A DNA stretch of 64,000 bases from Pseudoduganella dura (GTDB lineage: Bacteria > Pseudomonadota > Gammaproteobacteria > Burkholderiales > Burkholderiaceae_D): positions 372,001-436,000 of the forward strand of contig NZ_WNWM01000002.1 of the NCBI RefSeq assembly GCF_009727155.1, given 5' to 3'. Positions within the stretch are counted from its first letter, which is position 1; the number at the start of each line of letters is the position of its first letter. The position numbers and the translations under genes were made by a program. This document shows positions 26,101-34,618 of the stretch, piece after piece. The notes beneath the pieces are model-generated. The model saw only the letters and a list, made by a program, of their open reading frames with translations, was not told where the DNA came from and did no database searches.

Positions 26101-26598
26101 ATGTCACCGATGTCCATATTTTCCAAAGCCGCGATCAAGCACGAGGCGGACGTGGCCGCCGCGCAGCAGGCCCAGCAGGAACAGGATGCGCGCCAGGCCC
26201 GGCTCGACTTTCGCGAACAGTACCGCACCACGCTGGAAGGCGTGATCCGCCCGCAGCTTGCCGCGATGCGCAAGCAGATGTACGAGCACGACTACGACGG
26301 CAAGATCGAGGAAGGCAACGACGGCTGGAACGATTTCGTGCGTCTGACATTCGTGCCAGACAAGAACCGGCTGGCCGCCCATGCCGGCCGCGACGCCTGC
26401 ACGCTGACCTTTACCGCCATCGAGAACAGCTGCCTGCTCGAGTGGGAAAGCGCGTTCGATCGCCATGTCCGCGACGGCTCCGGCAAGGAAGGCGGCACGA
26501 TCGGTTGCGCCCAGTTGACCGCCGAACGGCTGGAACAGATGCTGTCGAGCTTCTTTGAAAAGTCATTCGAGGCGCGGCGGGTGCGGCGGCTGTCCTGA
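26101..26598 (+). CDS. Hypothetical cytosolic protein
   Basis: A 165-residue soluble protein that I cannot assign. An Ala/Gln/Glu-rich helix (AAIKHEADVAAAQQAQQEQD, probably coiled coil) is followed by a mixed domain with FVRLTFVPDKNRLAAHAG and LTAERLEQMLSSFFEKSFEARRV. It has no signal peptide. Starts at 26101 and 26110 are both possible and neither has a clear ribosome site; the upstream part of the open frame is not protein-like. Convergent with the molybdopterin oxidoreductase. Confidence 0.6.
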   Translation: MSPMSIFSKAAIKHEADVAAAQQAQQEQDARQARLDFREQYRTTLEGVIRPQLAAMRKQMYEHDYDGKIEEGNDGWNDFVRLTFVPDKNRLAAHAGRDACTLTFTAIENSCLLEWESAFDRHVRDGSGKEGGTIGCAQLTAERLEQMLSSFFEKSFEARRVRRLS

Positions 26599-26679
26599 CC
26601 GGCGCACCCGCCGCCCTGCCTCAGCCGGCCTGCCCGCCCGACCGCCCCGGCGCCCGTTCTTCGCCTGGTCTTCTCTCGA

Positions 26680-28989
26680 TCATCGCTCGATCAGCACCGG
26701 GATCTGCTTGAACGCCGGCGTGTTCGAGCCGCGCGCCACCAGCGCGGGCGACAGCAGCGGCGTGAGCTCGGGGAAATAGCCGAACACGTCGTCGCCGTCC
26801 AGCGCGGCGGCCGCCAGCCGGATGCCGTCCACGTGCCGTTCGATGCCGTCCGGCGAAGCGGCGCGCACACGCACCACGTCGCCATCCGCGAAGCCCAGCC
26901 GGGCCAGCGCTGCGCGGCCGACGAACAGCACGTGGCGCGTGCCGTGCACGCCGCGGTAACGGTCCACCTCCCCTTTCGGATCGCGGTAGACCGTGGTGTT
27001 GTACTGCCGGTGCGCACGGATCGTGGCCAGGCACAGCACCCGGTCGCCATGGCGCGCGCGGGCGCGCGCCATGATCGTGTCCGCCGGCAGCGGGTGGGCG
27101 ATGAAGCGGGCCTTGCGCACGGCCGTGGCCCATTCGCGCCGCCCCGCGCCGTTCGGCAGGTGGAACCCTTTTTCCGCGCGAATCCGTTCGTTGTAGTCCG
27201 CGAAACCTTCGACGGCACCTTCGGCCACGCGCTCGATCAGCGCGCGGGTGGCATCGTAGTCGGTGCCGATCGTGTGCCAGTCGATGCCCATGTCCGGCAG
27301 TACATGCTGGGCAAGGCGGCTGACGATGAACGGCTCCGAGCGCAGCAGTTCGCTGGCGGGCCGGTTGCGCCCCATCGACGCATGCACCATCGATGCCGTA
27401 TCCTCCACGCTGACGAATTGCGGGCCGGACGGCTGCACATCGAGTTCGGTGCGGCCGATGCACGGCAGCAGCAGCCCGGTCTGGCCAGGATACAGGTGGG
27501 TGCGATTGAGCTTGGTGGCCACGTGCACCGTGAGCTTCGTGCGCGACAGCGCTTCCAGCACGCGCGGCGTATCCGGGGCGGCCACGGCGAAATTGCCGCC
27601 GAGCGCCACGAACGCCTCCACCGTGCCGTCCACCAGGCCGTGGATGGTGCCGATCGCATCGAGCCCGGGTTTCGCGGCCGGCACGAAGCCGAACACCCGC
27701 TGGAGCCCGGCCAGCCAGGCCGGCTTCGGCCGGTTCGTGATGCCCATCGTGCGGTCGCCCTGCACGTTCGAGTGGCCCCGCACCGGCATCAGCCCGGCGC
27801 CCGGCTTGCCCACGTTGCCGCGCAACAGCATCAGGTTGACGAGCGACTGGATCGTTTCGATCGCGAATTCGTTCTGTGTCAGCCCCATGCACCAGGCCGC
27901 GATCGTGGCCGGCGAGTCGATGTAGAAGCCGGCCGCTTCCTCCAGTTGCGCGCGCGACAGGCCGCTGGCCTGTTCGATCTCCGGCCAGGCCTGACCGGCC
28001 GCCAGCTCGCGGAACGCGTCGAAGCCGTCGGTGTGCGCGGCGATGAACGGCGCGTCGACGGCGCCCCGCTCCAGCACGGCTTTCGCGATGCCGGTAATGG
28101 CCGCCAGGTCGCCGCCCACGCGCACCTGGTAATACGCATCGGCCAGCTGCGTGCCGGCGCCGCCCAGCAGTTCGCCGGGCGATTGCGGATCGGCGAACGC
28201 TTCCAGGCCCCGCTCGCGCAGCGGGTTGAAGATGATGATGCGGCAGCCGCGGCGTTTCGCTTCGCGCAAGTCGCCCAGCATGCGCGGGTGGTTCGAGCCC
28301 GGATTGTGGCCGAAGCTCATGATCAGCTGCGTGTCGGCGAAGTCGGCCCGCGTGACGGTGGACTTGCCGACGCCGATCGATTCGGTGAGCGCCATGCCGG
28401 ACGACTCGTGGCACAGGTTCGACGAATCCGGCAGGTTGTTCGTGCCGAACGCGCGCGCGAGCAGCCCGTACGCGAACGCGGCCTCGTTGCTGGTACGGCC
28501 TGACGTGTAGAACACCGCGCGGTCCGGGTCGTCCAGCGCGCGCAATGCCGCGCCGGCCAGCGCGAACGCGGTGTCCCAGCCGATTTCGCGATAGGTGTCG
28601 CTGCCGGCGTCGTACAGCATCGGCGCGGTGAGGCGGCCGGCCGCTTCCAGTTCCCAGTGATCCTTCGCGCGCAGCGCGGTAACGGTATTGGCGGCGAAGA
28701 ATGCCGGCGTGGCGCGCGCCTTGCCGCCTTCGTGCGCGATGGCCCATGCGCCCTGCTCGCAGAAATCGACCGACTTGCTGTCCGGCGAATCGGGATAGGC
28801 GCAGCCGGGGCAATCGACGCCCTGCGGCTGGTTCAGCCGGGGCAGCGTGGCCAGCGCCGGGTAGGAGCCATTGCCGAGCAGCGCCTTGGCGGTGCCGTGC
28901 AGCGAACCGAGGCCGCCGGCCGGCTTGTCATAGGGACGGAAGGGGATGGTCTTGGTCATTGCTGTCGGGGCTGTTTCCGGGGCCGTCAT
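26680..28989 (-). CDS. FdhF/YdeP-family molybdopterin oxidoreductase
   Basis: A 769-residue member of the molybdopterin oxidoreductase superfamily, YdeP branch. It has CPGCAYP and a later Cys near the N terminus in place of a full four-Cys Fe-S motif, the FYTSGRTSNEAAF motif, LCHESSG at the cofactor site, the HNPGSNHPR loop, and a C-terminal molydopterin-dinucleotide-binding domain (TIRAHRQYNTTVYRD). There are no partner Fe-S or membrane subunits nearby, as is usual for YdeP proteins, whose physiological substrate is not settled. An alternative start is ATG 28959 (MTKTIPFRPYDKP). Confidence 0.87.
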   Translation of the reverse strand: MTAPETAPTAMTKTIPFRPYDKPAGGLGSLHGTAKALLGNGSYPALATLPRLNQPQGVDCPGCAYPDSPDSKSVDFCEQGAWAIAHEGGKARATPAFFAANTVTALRAKDHWELEAAGRLTAPMLYDAGSDTYREIGWDTAFALAGAALRALDDPDRAVFYTSGRTSNEAAFAYGLLARAFGTNNLPDSSNLCHESSGMALTESIGVGKSTVTRADFADTQLIMSFGHNPGSNHPRMLGDLREAKRRGCRIIIFNPLRERGLEAFADPQSPGELLGGAGTQLADAYYQVRVGGDLAAITGIAKAVLERGAVDAPFIAAHTDGFDAFRELAAGQAWPEIEQASGLSRAQLEEAAGFYIDSPATIAAWCMGLTQNEFAIETIQSLVNLMLLRGNVGKPGAGLMPVRGHSNVQGDRTMGITNRPKPAWLAGLQRVFGFVPAAKPGLDAIGTIHGLVDGTVEAFVALGGNFAVAAPDTPRVLEALSRTKLTVHVATKLNRTHLYPGQTGLLLPCIGRTELDVQPSGPQFVSVEDTASMVHASMGRNRPASELLRSEPFIVSRLAQHVLPDMGIDWHTIGTDYDATRALIERVAEGAVEGFADYNERIRAEKGFHLPNGAGRREWATAVRKARFIAHPLPADTIMARARARHGDRVLCLATIRAHRQYNTTVYRDPKGEVDRYRGVHGTRHVLFVGRAALARLGFADGDVVRVRAASPDGIERHVDGIRLAAAALDGDDVFGYFPELTPLLSPALVARGSNTPAFKQIPVLIER

Positions 28990-29025
28990 TGTAGCGTGAG
29001 CCCGGCCGTGAAGTGAGCGGCTGCC

Positions 29026-30042
29026 TCAGATCAGCTCGCGTGCCCGCAATTCGTCCTTGACGTAGGCATACAGCACGGGCGCGGCGATCACGCCCGGCAC
29101 GCCGAACACGGCTTCGGCGAACAGCATCGCCGCGAGCAGTTCCCATGCCCGGGCATTGATGTGGGAGCCGATGATGCGGGCGTTCAGGAAATACTCCAGC
29201 TTGTGCACGACGATCATGAACACCAGCCCGGCCACGGCCACGTGCAGCGAGTGCGACAGGCTGACGACCACCAGCACGGTGTTCGAGATCAGGTTGCCGA
29301 TCACCGGCAGCAGGCCGGCCAGGAACGTGATCGCCACCACCGTCTTCGACAGCGGCAGGTGCACGCCGGCCAGCGGCAGGATGACAAACACGAAGATCGC
29401 CGTGATCACGGTGTTGATCGCCGAGATCCATACCTGCGCGAACACGACATTGCGAAAGGCCCGGGCCAGGAAACGCGCGCGCTGCAGCATCGCTTCGGCG
29501 AACGGGCGGTGCGGCGCGCCATCCTTGCTGGCATCGTGAAGCGAGGCCATCAGCCCGATCACCATGCCGAGCAGGATCCGCGTCAGCGTCTTGCCCACCT
29601 CGGCGCCGGCCGCCTGCGCCGCGCCGGCATGCTCGCGCAGCCACGCGGTGACCGCTTCGCGCAGCGCATGGGCATCCACCGGCAGGTGCTCGCTGATCCA
29701 CGGCGGAATCTGGTCGCGCGAAGCATCGATGATGTCGGCCATCCGCACGAACAGGTGGGTCACGCTGTAGGCGTCGAGGCGCAGCAGCACGACCAGGCCC
29801 CATGCCGCCAGCCCGATCAGCCCGACCAGCAGGGCCCCGATGGCGGCGGCGGCCACCATCCGCGCCCGCGCGTCGCTGATGCGCCGGCCCAGCGCCGGCG
29901 CGATCGCATGGATCAGCGAGAACATCAGCAGGCCGGCGAACAGCGCGCCCAGCAGGCCGTTTTTCAGGACCAGCAGCAGGAATGTGGCGATCAGCAGGTA
30001 GGAGGCGATGACGCTGTAGCGGGCTTGTGGGTTCGTCGGCAT
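29026..30042 (-). CDS. AI-2E family (PerM/TqsA-type) membrane transporter
   Basis: A 338-residue inner-membrane protein with about eight hydrophobic segments, including YSVIASYLLIATFLLLVLKN at the start and a C-terminal FAEAVFGVPGVIAAPVLYAYVKDELR, which is the family signature. Members export small molecules or sodium, with no single function. It follows RNase Z by 32 bases on the same strand and may be co-transcribed with it. Confidence 0.85.
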   Translation of the reverse strand: MPTNPQARYSVIASYLLIATFLLLVLKNGLLGALFAGLLMFSLIHAIAPALGRRISDARARMVAAAAIGALLVGLIGLAAWGLVVLLRLDAYSVTHLFVRMADIIDASRDQIPPWISEHLPVDAHALREAVTAWLREHAGAAQAAGAEVGKTLTRILLGMVIGLMASLHDASKDGAPHRPFAEAMLQRARFLARAFRNVVFAQVWISAINTVITAIFVFVILPLAGVHLPLSKTVVAITFLAGLLPVIGNLISNTVLVVVSLSHSLHVAVAGLVFMIVVHKLEYFLNARIIGSHINARAWELLAAMLFAEAVFGVPGVIAAPVLYAYVKDELRARELI

Positions 30043-30074
30043 GATGGCGTGGGCGGTTGAGCCGGCATTATGCC

Positions 30075-31037
30075 TCAGCGGGGCGGCAATTCCGTCAACA
30101 TTCCAGCCTTGTCCAGCGCATAGCGCGCCAGGTCGCGCGCCAGGAACAGGCTGCCGCCATATTCCGCGCGGGCTTCGGCCTCGATATCGGCCAGCGTCAG
30201 CGGGCCGCGCTCATCCTGGTAGCGGGGGCTGAAATGCGTCAGCAGCAGGCTGGGAATGGCCGCCTCGCGCGCGAACCGCGCCACGCGCAGCGCGGAACTG
30301 TGCTGCGGGCCGGGGCCGATCTTTTCCAGCACCGCCTCGGTGTACGTGGCCTCGTGCACCAGCACGTCGGCGCCCTGCACCGCCTGCGCCAGCAGTTCCG
30401 GCATGTCGTTGTCGCCGGCGATGACGATCCGGCGCGGCCGGCGCGGCGGCTGCAGCACATCGGCCGAGCGTACCGGACTGCCGTCCGGCAGCGTCACGTC
30501 GTTGCCGCCCTGCAGCACTCCCCACAGCGGGCCGCGCGGCACGCCGGCGGCGGCCAGCATTGCCGCATCGAGCCTGCGCTCGGTGACCTTTTCAGTGAAA
30601 CCATACGCGTACGAGGCGATCCGGTGCGACAGCGGGGCCACCGTCACCGCGAGGTCGTCCAGCAAATCGGCCGCGGCGGCGTCGGCCACGTCGATGAACC
30701 GCACCGGGTACGGCAGCTGCAGCGCAGTGGTTTCCATCACGCCGCGCACGTAGCGCTCCAGTGGCTGCGGGCCCACGATCGCCAGCGGCGCCGTGCGGTT
30801 CAGCAGCCCGGCGCTGGCCAGCAGCCCGGGCAGGCCGTAGCAATGGTCGCCGTGCAGGTGCGTGACGAATACCGCGCGCAGGTCGTGCGGCGACAGGTTC
30901 GTGCGCAGGATGCGGTGCTGCGTACCCTCGCCGCAATCGACCAGCACCCAGCCGCCGGCCGAGCGCAAGGCCGTGCCGGACACGTTGCGCGTCTTCGTGG
31001 GGGTGCCGGATGAGGTGCCGAGAAATTGCAGTTCCAT
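30075..31037 (-). CDS. rnz: Ribonuclease Z
   Basis: A 320-residue metallo-beta-lactamase-fold enzyme that trims tRNA 3' ends. It starts MELQFLGTSSGTPTKTRNVS, has the zinc motif THLHGDHCYGLPGLL, a further zinc Asp in IAGDND, His in VHEATY and the terminal LLTHFSPRY. Length and motif order match bacterial RNase Z (ElaC). Nothing suggests a link with its neighbours beyond possible co-transcription with the downstream permease. Confidence 0.93.
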   Translation of the reverse strand: MELQFLGTSSGTPTKTRNVSGTALRSAGGWVLVDCGEGTQHRILRTNLSPHDLRAVFVTHLHGDHCYGLPGLLASAGLLNRTAPLAIVGPQPLERYVRGVMETTALQLPYPVRFIDVADAAAADLLDDLAVTVAPLSHRIASYAYGFTEKVTERRLDAAMLAAAGVPRGPLWGVLQGGNDVTLPDGSPVRSADVLQPPRRPRRIVIAGDNDMPELLAQAVQGADVLVHEATYTEAVLEKIGPGPQHSSALRVARFAREAAIPSLLLTHFSPRYQDERGPLTLADIEAEARAEYGGSLFLARDLARYALDKAGMLTELPPR

Positions 31038-31174
31038 GGAGTGTCCGCTGTCGCCGAGCCCGGATTATCGGCCATTACCGCCGGGCGCGGCGCCTGGAAC
31101 AACGCCTTACTGCCGAGACCGTGGCAAGGGGTCAGGCACCATGACACGGCCTCGGCCTTGACGATTCGGCGGAT

Positions 31175-32173
31175 TTACTGCTTGACCAGCTCCACGCGCC
31201 GGTTCTTCTCGCGGCCCGGCTCGGCATCGTTCGAGGCGACCGGGGCGTACGAGCCGACGCCCTTCGCGCCCAGCCGCTTCGCGTCGATCCCGTAATCGGC
31301 GGCCAGCGTCCTGGCGACGGATTCGGCGCGCTTCTGCGACAGGTCCATGTTGTGCGCCGGCGAACCCTGGTTGTCGGTGTGGCCCACGATGTGCACCTTC
31401 AGGTTCCTGTCCTGTTGCAGCAGTTTCGCCATTTCGGCCAGTGCCTCCTTCGATTCCGGCTTCACGGCAGTCTTGCCGGTATCGAAGTGCACGCCGTACA
31501 CCGCCACTTTGCCCTCCGCGGCGATGCTGCGGGCCATGTCGCCGGCGTTCAGCGTGGCGGCCACCTTGCCCGTCTCCATCGGCTTGCCCTCGACGACCTG
31601 CAGGAACACGCCGCCGAAGTCGCCCCGCGCGGGTGGCACCACGTACACCGCCACGTGAACCGCCGAGCCGTCCGCCTGGGTGCCCTTCGCCACCAGGTAG
31701 CGCGGCTCGCTCCCGCCGGAATAGAGCGAATTGCGGTAGCCGCCCTGGATGAAGCCATCCTTGTCGAGATGGGTGCGCAGCATGTAGCTGTCCAGGTTCG
31801 GGCCGCAGGCCTGCAGGGCGCACGAATACACGGTCTTCAGGCCCGCCTTTTCCAGTGCCGCCTGGTAATTGCGCAATACTTCCAGCGACGACCGGTCCTT
31901 GTCGTAGACGTAGGCGATGCGCGTGTATCGGCCTTCCGCCTTCAGTGCGCTGTCGAGCACCATCTCGTTGTTCTTGTAGTACGGCTTGCCGGTCACCAGC
32001 GTGGCTTCGTCGTATTGCCGCTGGTCGTAGGCGACCATCTTCGAACCTTCGAAGCGGGACAGCAGCGGATGGTCCTTGCCGTTCCTGACGGCGTCGCCGC
32101 CTTTCAGCTGCGCATGGGCCGGGACCGCCACGGCGGCACAGAGAGCGAGAGCGGAAAGTCGATGGACACGCAT
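31175..32173 (-). CDS. OmpA-family outer-membrane protein with DUF4892-type N-terminal domain
   Basis: A 332-residue exported protein with signal peptide (AVAVPAHAQ). The N-terminal half (DHPLLSRFEGSKMVAYDQRQYDE... ) matches the DUF4892 type found before OmpA domains. The C-terminal OmpA domain binds peptidoglycan: VHFDTGKTAVKPES, VGHTDNQGSPAHNMDLSQKRA and the Arg-bearing EKNRRVELV end. The frame is open further upstream, but ATG 32173 begins the signal peptide. It probably tethers the outer membrane to peptidoglycan; a specific role is unknown. Confidence 0.88.
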   Translation of the reverse strand: MRVHRLSALALCAAVAVPAHAQLKGGDAVRNGKDHPLLSRFEGSKMVAYDQRQYDEATLVTGKPYYKNNEMVLDSALKAEGRYTRIAYVYDKDRSSLEVLRNYQAALEKAGLKTVYSCALQACGPNLDSYMLRTHLDKDGFIQGGYRNSLYSGGSEPRYLVAKGTQADGSAVHVAVYVVPPARGDFGGVFLQVVEGKPMETGKVAATLNAGDMARSIAAEGKVAVYGVHFDTGKTAVKPESKEALAEMAKLLQQDRNLKVHIVGHTDNQGSPAHNMDLSQKRAESVARTLAADYGIDAKRLGAKGVGSYAPVASNDAEPGREKNRRVELVKQ

Positions 32174-32298
32174 GATGATCCCGGAACGAGTTGAAGTACC
32201 CGGGATTCTATGGAGAAAATGCCTTTTAAACAACATCAATCCCGATCGCGCGGCGGCCACGTTGTTATAATGCCGCCCTCGACCACGTTCCAGATGCC

Positions 32299-32640
32299 AT
32301 GACCGCCGACTTCCCCTTCGATCCGCCGTACAAGCTCGCCATCGAATCCCCCGCCGGAAAACGCTGGGTCGAGGTACAGCCCGACGGCAGCCGGATCGAC
32401 ACGACACCGCCCGCCACCACGCTGCCGCCGGAAGGCACGCGCGTCGACAACACGCGGGTCGACAACACGCGCAGTGCGCCGCGCGGCGGGGCACCGGCCA
32501 AGGCGCAGGTGTTCCTGAAGGTGCCGTTCGCGGAAAAGGACGAAGCCAAGCGCCTGGGCGCCCGCTGGGATGCCGCCAGCAAGAAATGGTATGTGCCCAA
32601 CGGCGTGGATGCCGCACCGTTCAGCCGCTGGACGGCCTGA
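32299..32640 (+). CDS. Small protein with DUF5710-type C-terminal domain
   Basis: A 113-residue protein. The C terminus (FLKVPFAEKDEAKRLGARWD then KKWYVPNGVD) is the DUF5710 motif, found in DNA primases and in many standalone proteins of unknown role. The middle is a flexible Thr/Pro stretch with a short perfect duplication, RVDNTRVDNTR. No signal peptide. Function unknown. Confidence 0.78.
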   Translation: MTADFPFDPPYKLAIESPAGKRWVEVQPDGSRIDTTPPATTLPPEGTRVDNTRVDNTRSAPRGGAPAKAQVFLKVPFAEKDEAKRLGARWDAASKKWYVPNGVDAAPFSRWTA

Positions 32641-32647
32641 CGGCGAT

Positions 32648-32914
32648 TCAGATCGGATCGAACATCCGCTTGTCCACGTAGCACCAGCCCCACGTTTCGC
32701 CGCGCTCCTGCGAGCGCATCATCGCATGCCCCGTTTCATGGAAATGCCGCGTGGCGTGCCGGTTCTTCGACTGGTCGCAGCAGCCCACGTGGCCGCATGC
32801 GAGGCAGGTGCGCAGGTGCACCCACGTATCGCCCGTCTTCAGGCATTCCTCGCAGCCGCTGGTGCGCGGTTTATAGGTGTGGATCTGGTCGAAATGGCCG
32901 CACTGGTCGCTCAT
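32648..32914 (-). CDS. UBP-type zinc-finger protein
   Basis: An 88-residue protein made almost entirely of a ZnF-UBP domain: CGHFDQIH, CEECLKTG, CLACGHVGCCDQSKNRHATRHFHETGH. These Cys and His residues bind three zinc ions in eukaryotic relatives that recognise ubiquitin tails. Bacterial copies are widespread, with unknown partners. It is convergent with the DUF5710 gene, seven bases apart. Confidence 0.85.
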   Translation of the reverse strand: MSDQCGHFDQIHTYKPRTSGCEECLKTGDTWVHLRTCLACGHVGCCDQSKNRHATRHFHETGHAMMRSQERGETWGWCYVDKRMFDPI

Positions 32915-33009
32915 CGTGTTCTCCCGAATGAATGCCCAAGCTTACCGCCGGGGTGCGTGCGGCGCCCCGCCCCGGGCGGGCGAGCCGCGCCTGCCCCGTT
33001 CGGGAGAGG

Positions 33010-33429
33010 TCAGCCCAGCACGGTGACGACCACCGTGCGCCGGTGCTGCGCCGTGCGGTGTTCCCACAGGTAGATGCCCTGCCACGTGCCCAGCAGCAGC
33101 CGGCCGCCGCCCACCGGCACGGTCAGCGCCGTATCGGTCAGCATCGTGCGGGCATGGGCGGCCATGTCGTCCGGCCCTTCCGCATCGTGCCGGAAGGCCG
33201 GGTCGCCGTGCGGCGCCAGCCGCGCGACGATCGTCTCGAGATCGCGCCGCACGTCCGGATCGGCATTTTCGGTGATCGTCAGCGAACAGCTCGTGTGCTG
33301 CACGAACACGTGCGCCACTCCGCAGGCAATACCGGATTCGCGCACCGCCCCGGCCACGGCGTCCGTGATATCGCGCGTGCCGCGCCCGGCGGTGGAAAAT
33401 TCGAGGATTGCCTGATGAGCCAAGACCAT
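33010..33429 (-). CDS. YjbQ-family (UPF0047) protein, thiamin-phosphate-synthase-like
   Basis: A 139-residue YjbQ protein. The conserved VAHVFVQHTSCSLTITENADPDV region and the C-terminal GTWQGIYLWEHR are family hallmarks; the His cluster binds a metal. E. coli YjbQ has weak thiamin phosphate synthase activity, but the true role is unclear. The frame extends upstream; ATG 33429 has GGAGA close by. Divergent from the DUF3297 gene. Confidence 0.87.
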   Translation of the reverse strand: MVLAHQAILEFSTAGRGTRDITDAVAGAVRESGIACGVAHVFVQHTSCSLTITENADPDVRRDLETIVARLAPHGDPAFRHDAEGPDDMAAHARTMLTDTALTVPVGGGRLLLGTWQGIYLWEHRTAQHRRTVVVTVLG

Positions 33430-33486
33430 GTTCTCCAGCAGGATGGTGGTTGTCGTGCGCCGCCATCTGAAGGATAATTGGCGCCC

Positions 33487-33735
33487 ATGAACGATACCAC
33501 TCAACGCCCCGACCTGCCGGACCATCTGTCGACCGACCCGCGCAGCTCCTTCCACGTGCCCGCCGTGTTCGAACACGACGTCGGCATCCGCTTCAACGAC
33601 AAGGAACGCTTCGACGTTTCCGAGTACTGCATCAGCGAAGGCTGGATCAAGGTCCCGTCCGGCAAGGCGCTGGACCGCAAGGGCCAGCCGATGCTGATCA
33701 AGCTGAAAGGCAAGGTCGAAGCGTTCTACCGCTGA
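33487..33735 (+). CDS. DUF3297 family protein
   Basis: An 82-residue conserved proteobacterial protein (MNDTTQRPDLPDHLSTDPRS, ending KLKGKVEAFYR). No catalytic motif is evident. It is often described as glutathione-peroxidase-like in databases, without experimental support known to me. TTG 33478 is also in frame, but ATG 33487 is preferred. Confidence 0.82.
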   Translation: MNDTTQRPDLPDHLSTDPRSSFHVPAVFEHDVGIRFNDKERFDVSEYCISEGWIKVPSGKALDRKGQPMLIKLKGKVEAFYR

Positions 33736-33739
33736 CCTG

Positions 33740-34105
33740 TCATTTCACCGGCAGCCATGCCGGTTTCGTCTCCGTAAACAACTCACGCTCGACAGGGCCG
33801 TCGTAAGGCGGCTCCAGCGTGCCCAGTGTGACCGCGATGCTCTCGGGCGACGCGGTGCTGCGCCAGAACAGCGTGGACCCGCACACGCGGCAAAACCCGC
33901 GCCGCCCCTGTCCGGACGACGCATACTCCACGACCAGTTCCGCGCCGCGCTCGATCGCGAATCCGGCACTGCCCACGTTCGCATACGAGCCGGCACCGGC
34001 GCCATGCTGCTTCTGGCACATCGTGCAGTAACAATGGCTGGCATGGTGGACCGGACCCTCGGCCCGGTAGGCTACCCCGCCGCACAGGCAACTTCCCCTC
34101 AGCAT
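33740..34105 (-). CDS. GFA-family (CENP-V/GFA domain) protein
   Basis: A 121-residue zinc protein with the GFA pattern: GSCLCGGVAYR, HASHCYCTMCQKQHGAG and FCRVCGSTLFWRS. These Cys residues bind two zinc ions. The family is named for glutathione-dependent formaldehyde activation, an activity not general to members. Vanillate demethylation makes formaldehyde, but there is no physical linkage to the van genes, so I infer no role there. Confidence 0.87.
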   Translation of the reverse strand: MLRGSCLCGGVAYRAEGPVHHASHCYCTMCQKQHGAGAGSYANVGSAGFAIERGAELVVEYASSGQGRRGFCRVCGSTLFWRSTASPESIAVTLGTLEPPYDGPVERELFTETKPAWLPVK

Positions 34106-34128
34106 CGCGCGCTCCCCCGTTCAGTCGC

Positions 34129-34566
34129 TCACTTCGACGACAGGTTCATGGTCTGCCCCGCCAGCAGCCTGCACCGGCCGTCCACGTTCACGTAGGTGCG
34201 CATGAACTGGTAGCGGTTGGTTTTGAAAGTGGTACCGTCCGCGTTCCACTGCTCCACGATCGACACGCCGTGCAGCACCACCGTATCGCCCAGCGCGCGT
34301 GCCTGCACGTCGCCCGTCGTGCGCGATTTGAAGCGCGTGGGCTTTTCCATCCGCGCCAGCAACGCCGGCTTCGTTTCGAGCTCGGAGCCGAGCGTGTGCA
34401 CCCAGATATAGTCGTCGGCCAGCAGCTCGCGCAGGAAAGCCACGTTTCCTGAACCGAGCGCGGCTTCGTACTGGCGGTCGCGTTCGACCAGCTCCTCGGC
34501 GGGCAGGCAGGCCGCCAGCGCCTGCAAGGGCAGCGCGCAGCAGAACAGCAGCAGGTGTTTTTTCAT
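34129..34566 (-). CDS. Exported NTF2-like (DUF4440) protein
   Basis: A 145-residue protein with a signal peptide (MKKHLLLFCCALPLQALA). The mature part is an NTF2-like fold: LVERDRQYEAALGSGNVAFLRELLADDYIWVHTLG, then beta strands around VVLHGVSIVEQW. Such small cone-shaped domains bind or isomerise hydrophobic ligands; the substrate is unknown. It sits 52 bases downstream of the DHA2 efflux gene on the same strand. Confidence 0.82.
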   Translation of the reverse strand: MKKHLLLFCCALPLQALAACLPAEELVERDRQYEAALGSGNVAFLRELLADDYIWVHTLGSELETKPALLARMEKPTRFKSRTTGDVQARALGDTVVLHGVSIVEQWNADGTTFKTNRYQFMRTYVNVDGRCRLLAGQTMNLSSK

Positions 34567-34618
34567 GGGGCTTCCGGCGATGGGCGGGGCCCCAGTGTAC
34601 GCCGAAAACACCCCGCGG

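Noticed and set aside
26680..28989. True formate dehydrogenase assignment for the molybdopterin protein
   Set aside because: The complete four-Cys Fe-S motif and electron-transfer subunits are missing and the motifs match the YdeP branch.
32440..32473. Duplicated GTCGACAACACGCGG unit inside the DUF5710 gene as a regulatory repeat
   Set aside because: It is an in-frame duplication (VDNTR twice) within a flexible linker, so a simple coding repeat explains it.
33740..34105. Formaldehyde detoxification role for the GFA protein linked to vanillate demethylation
   Set aside because: It is over 20 kb from vanAB with unrelated neighbours, and the named activity is not general in the family.
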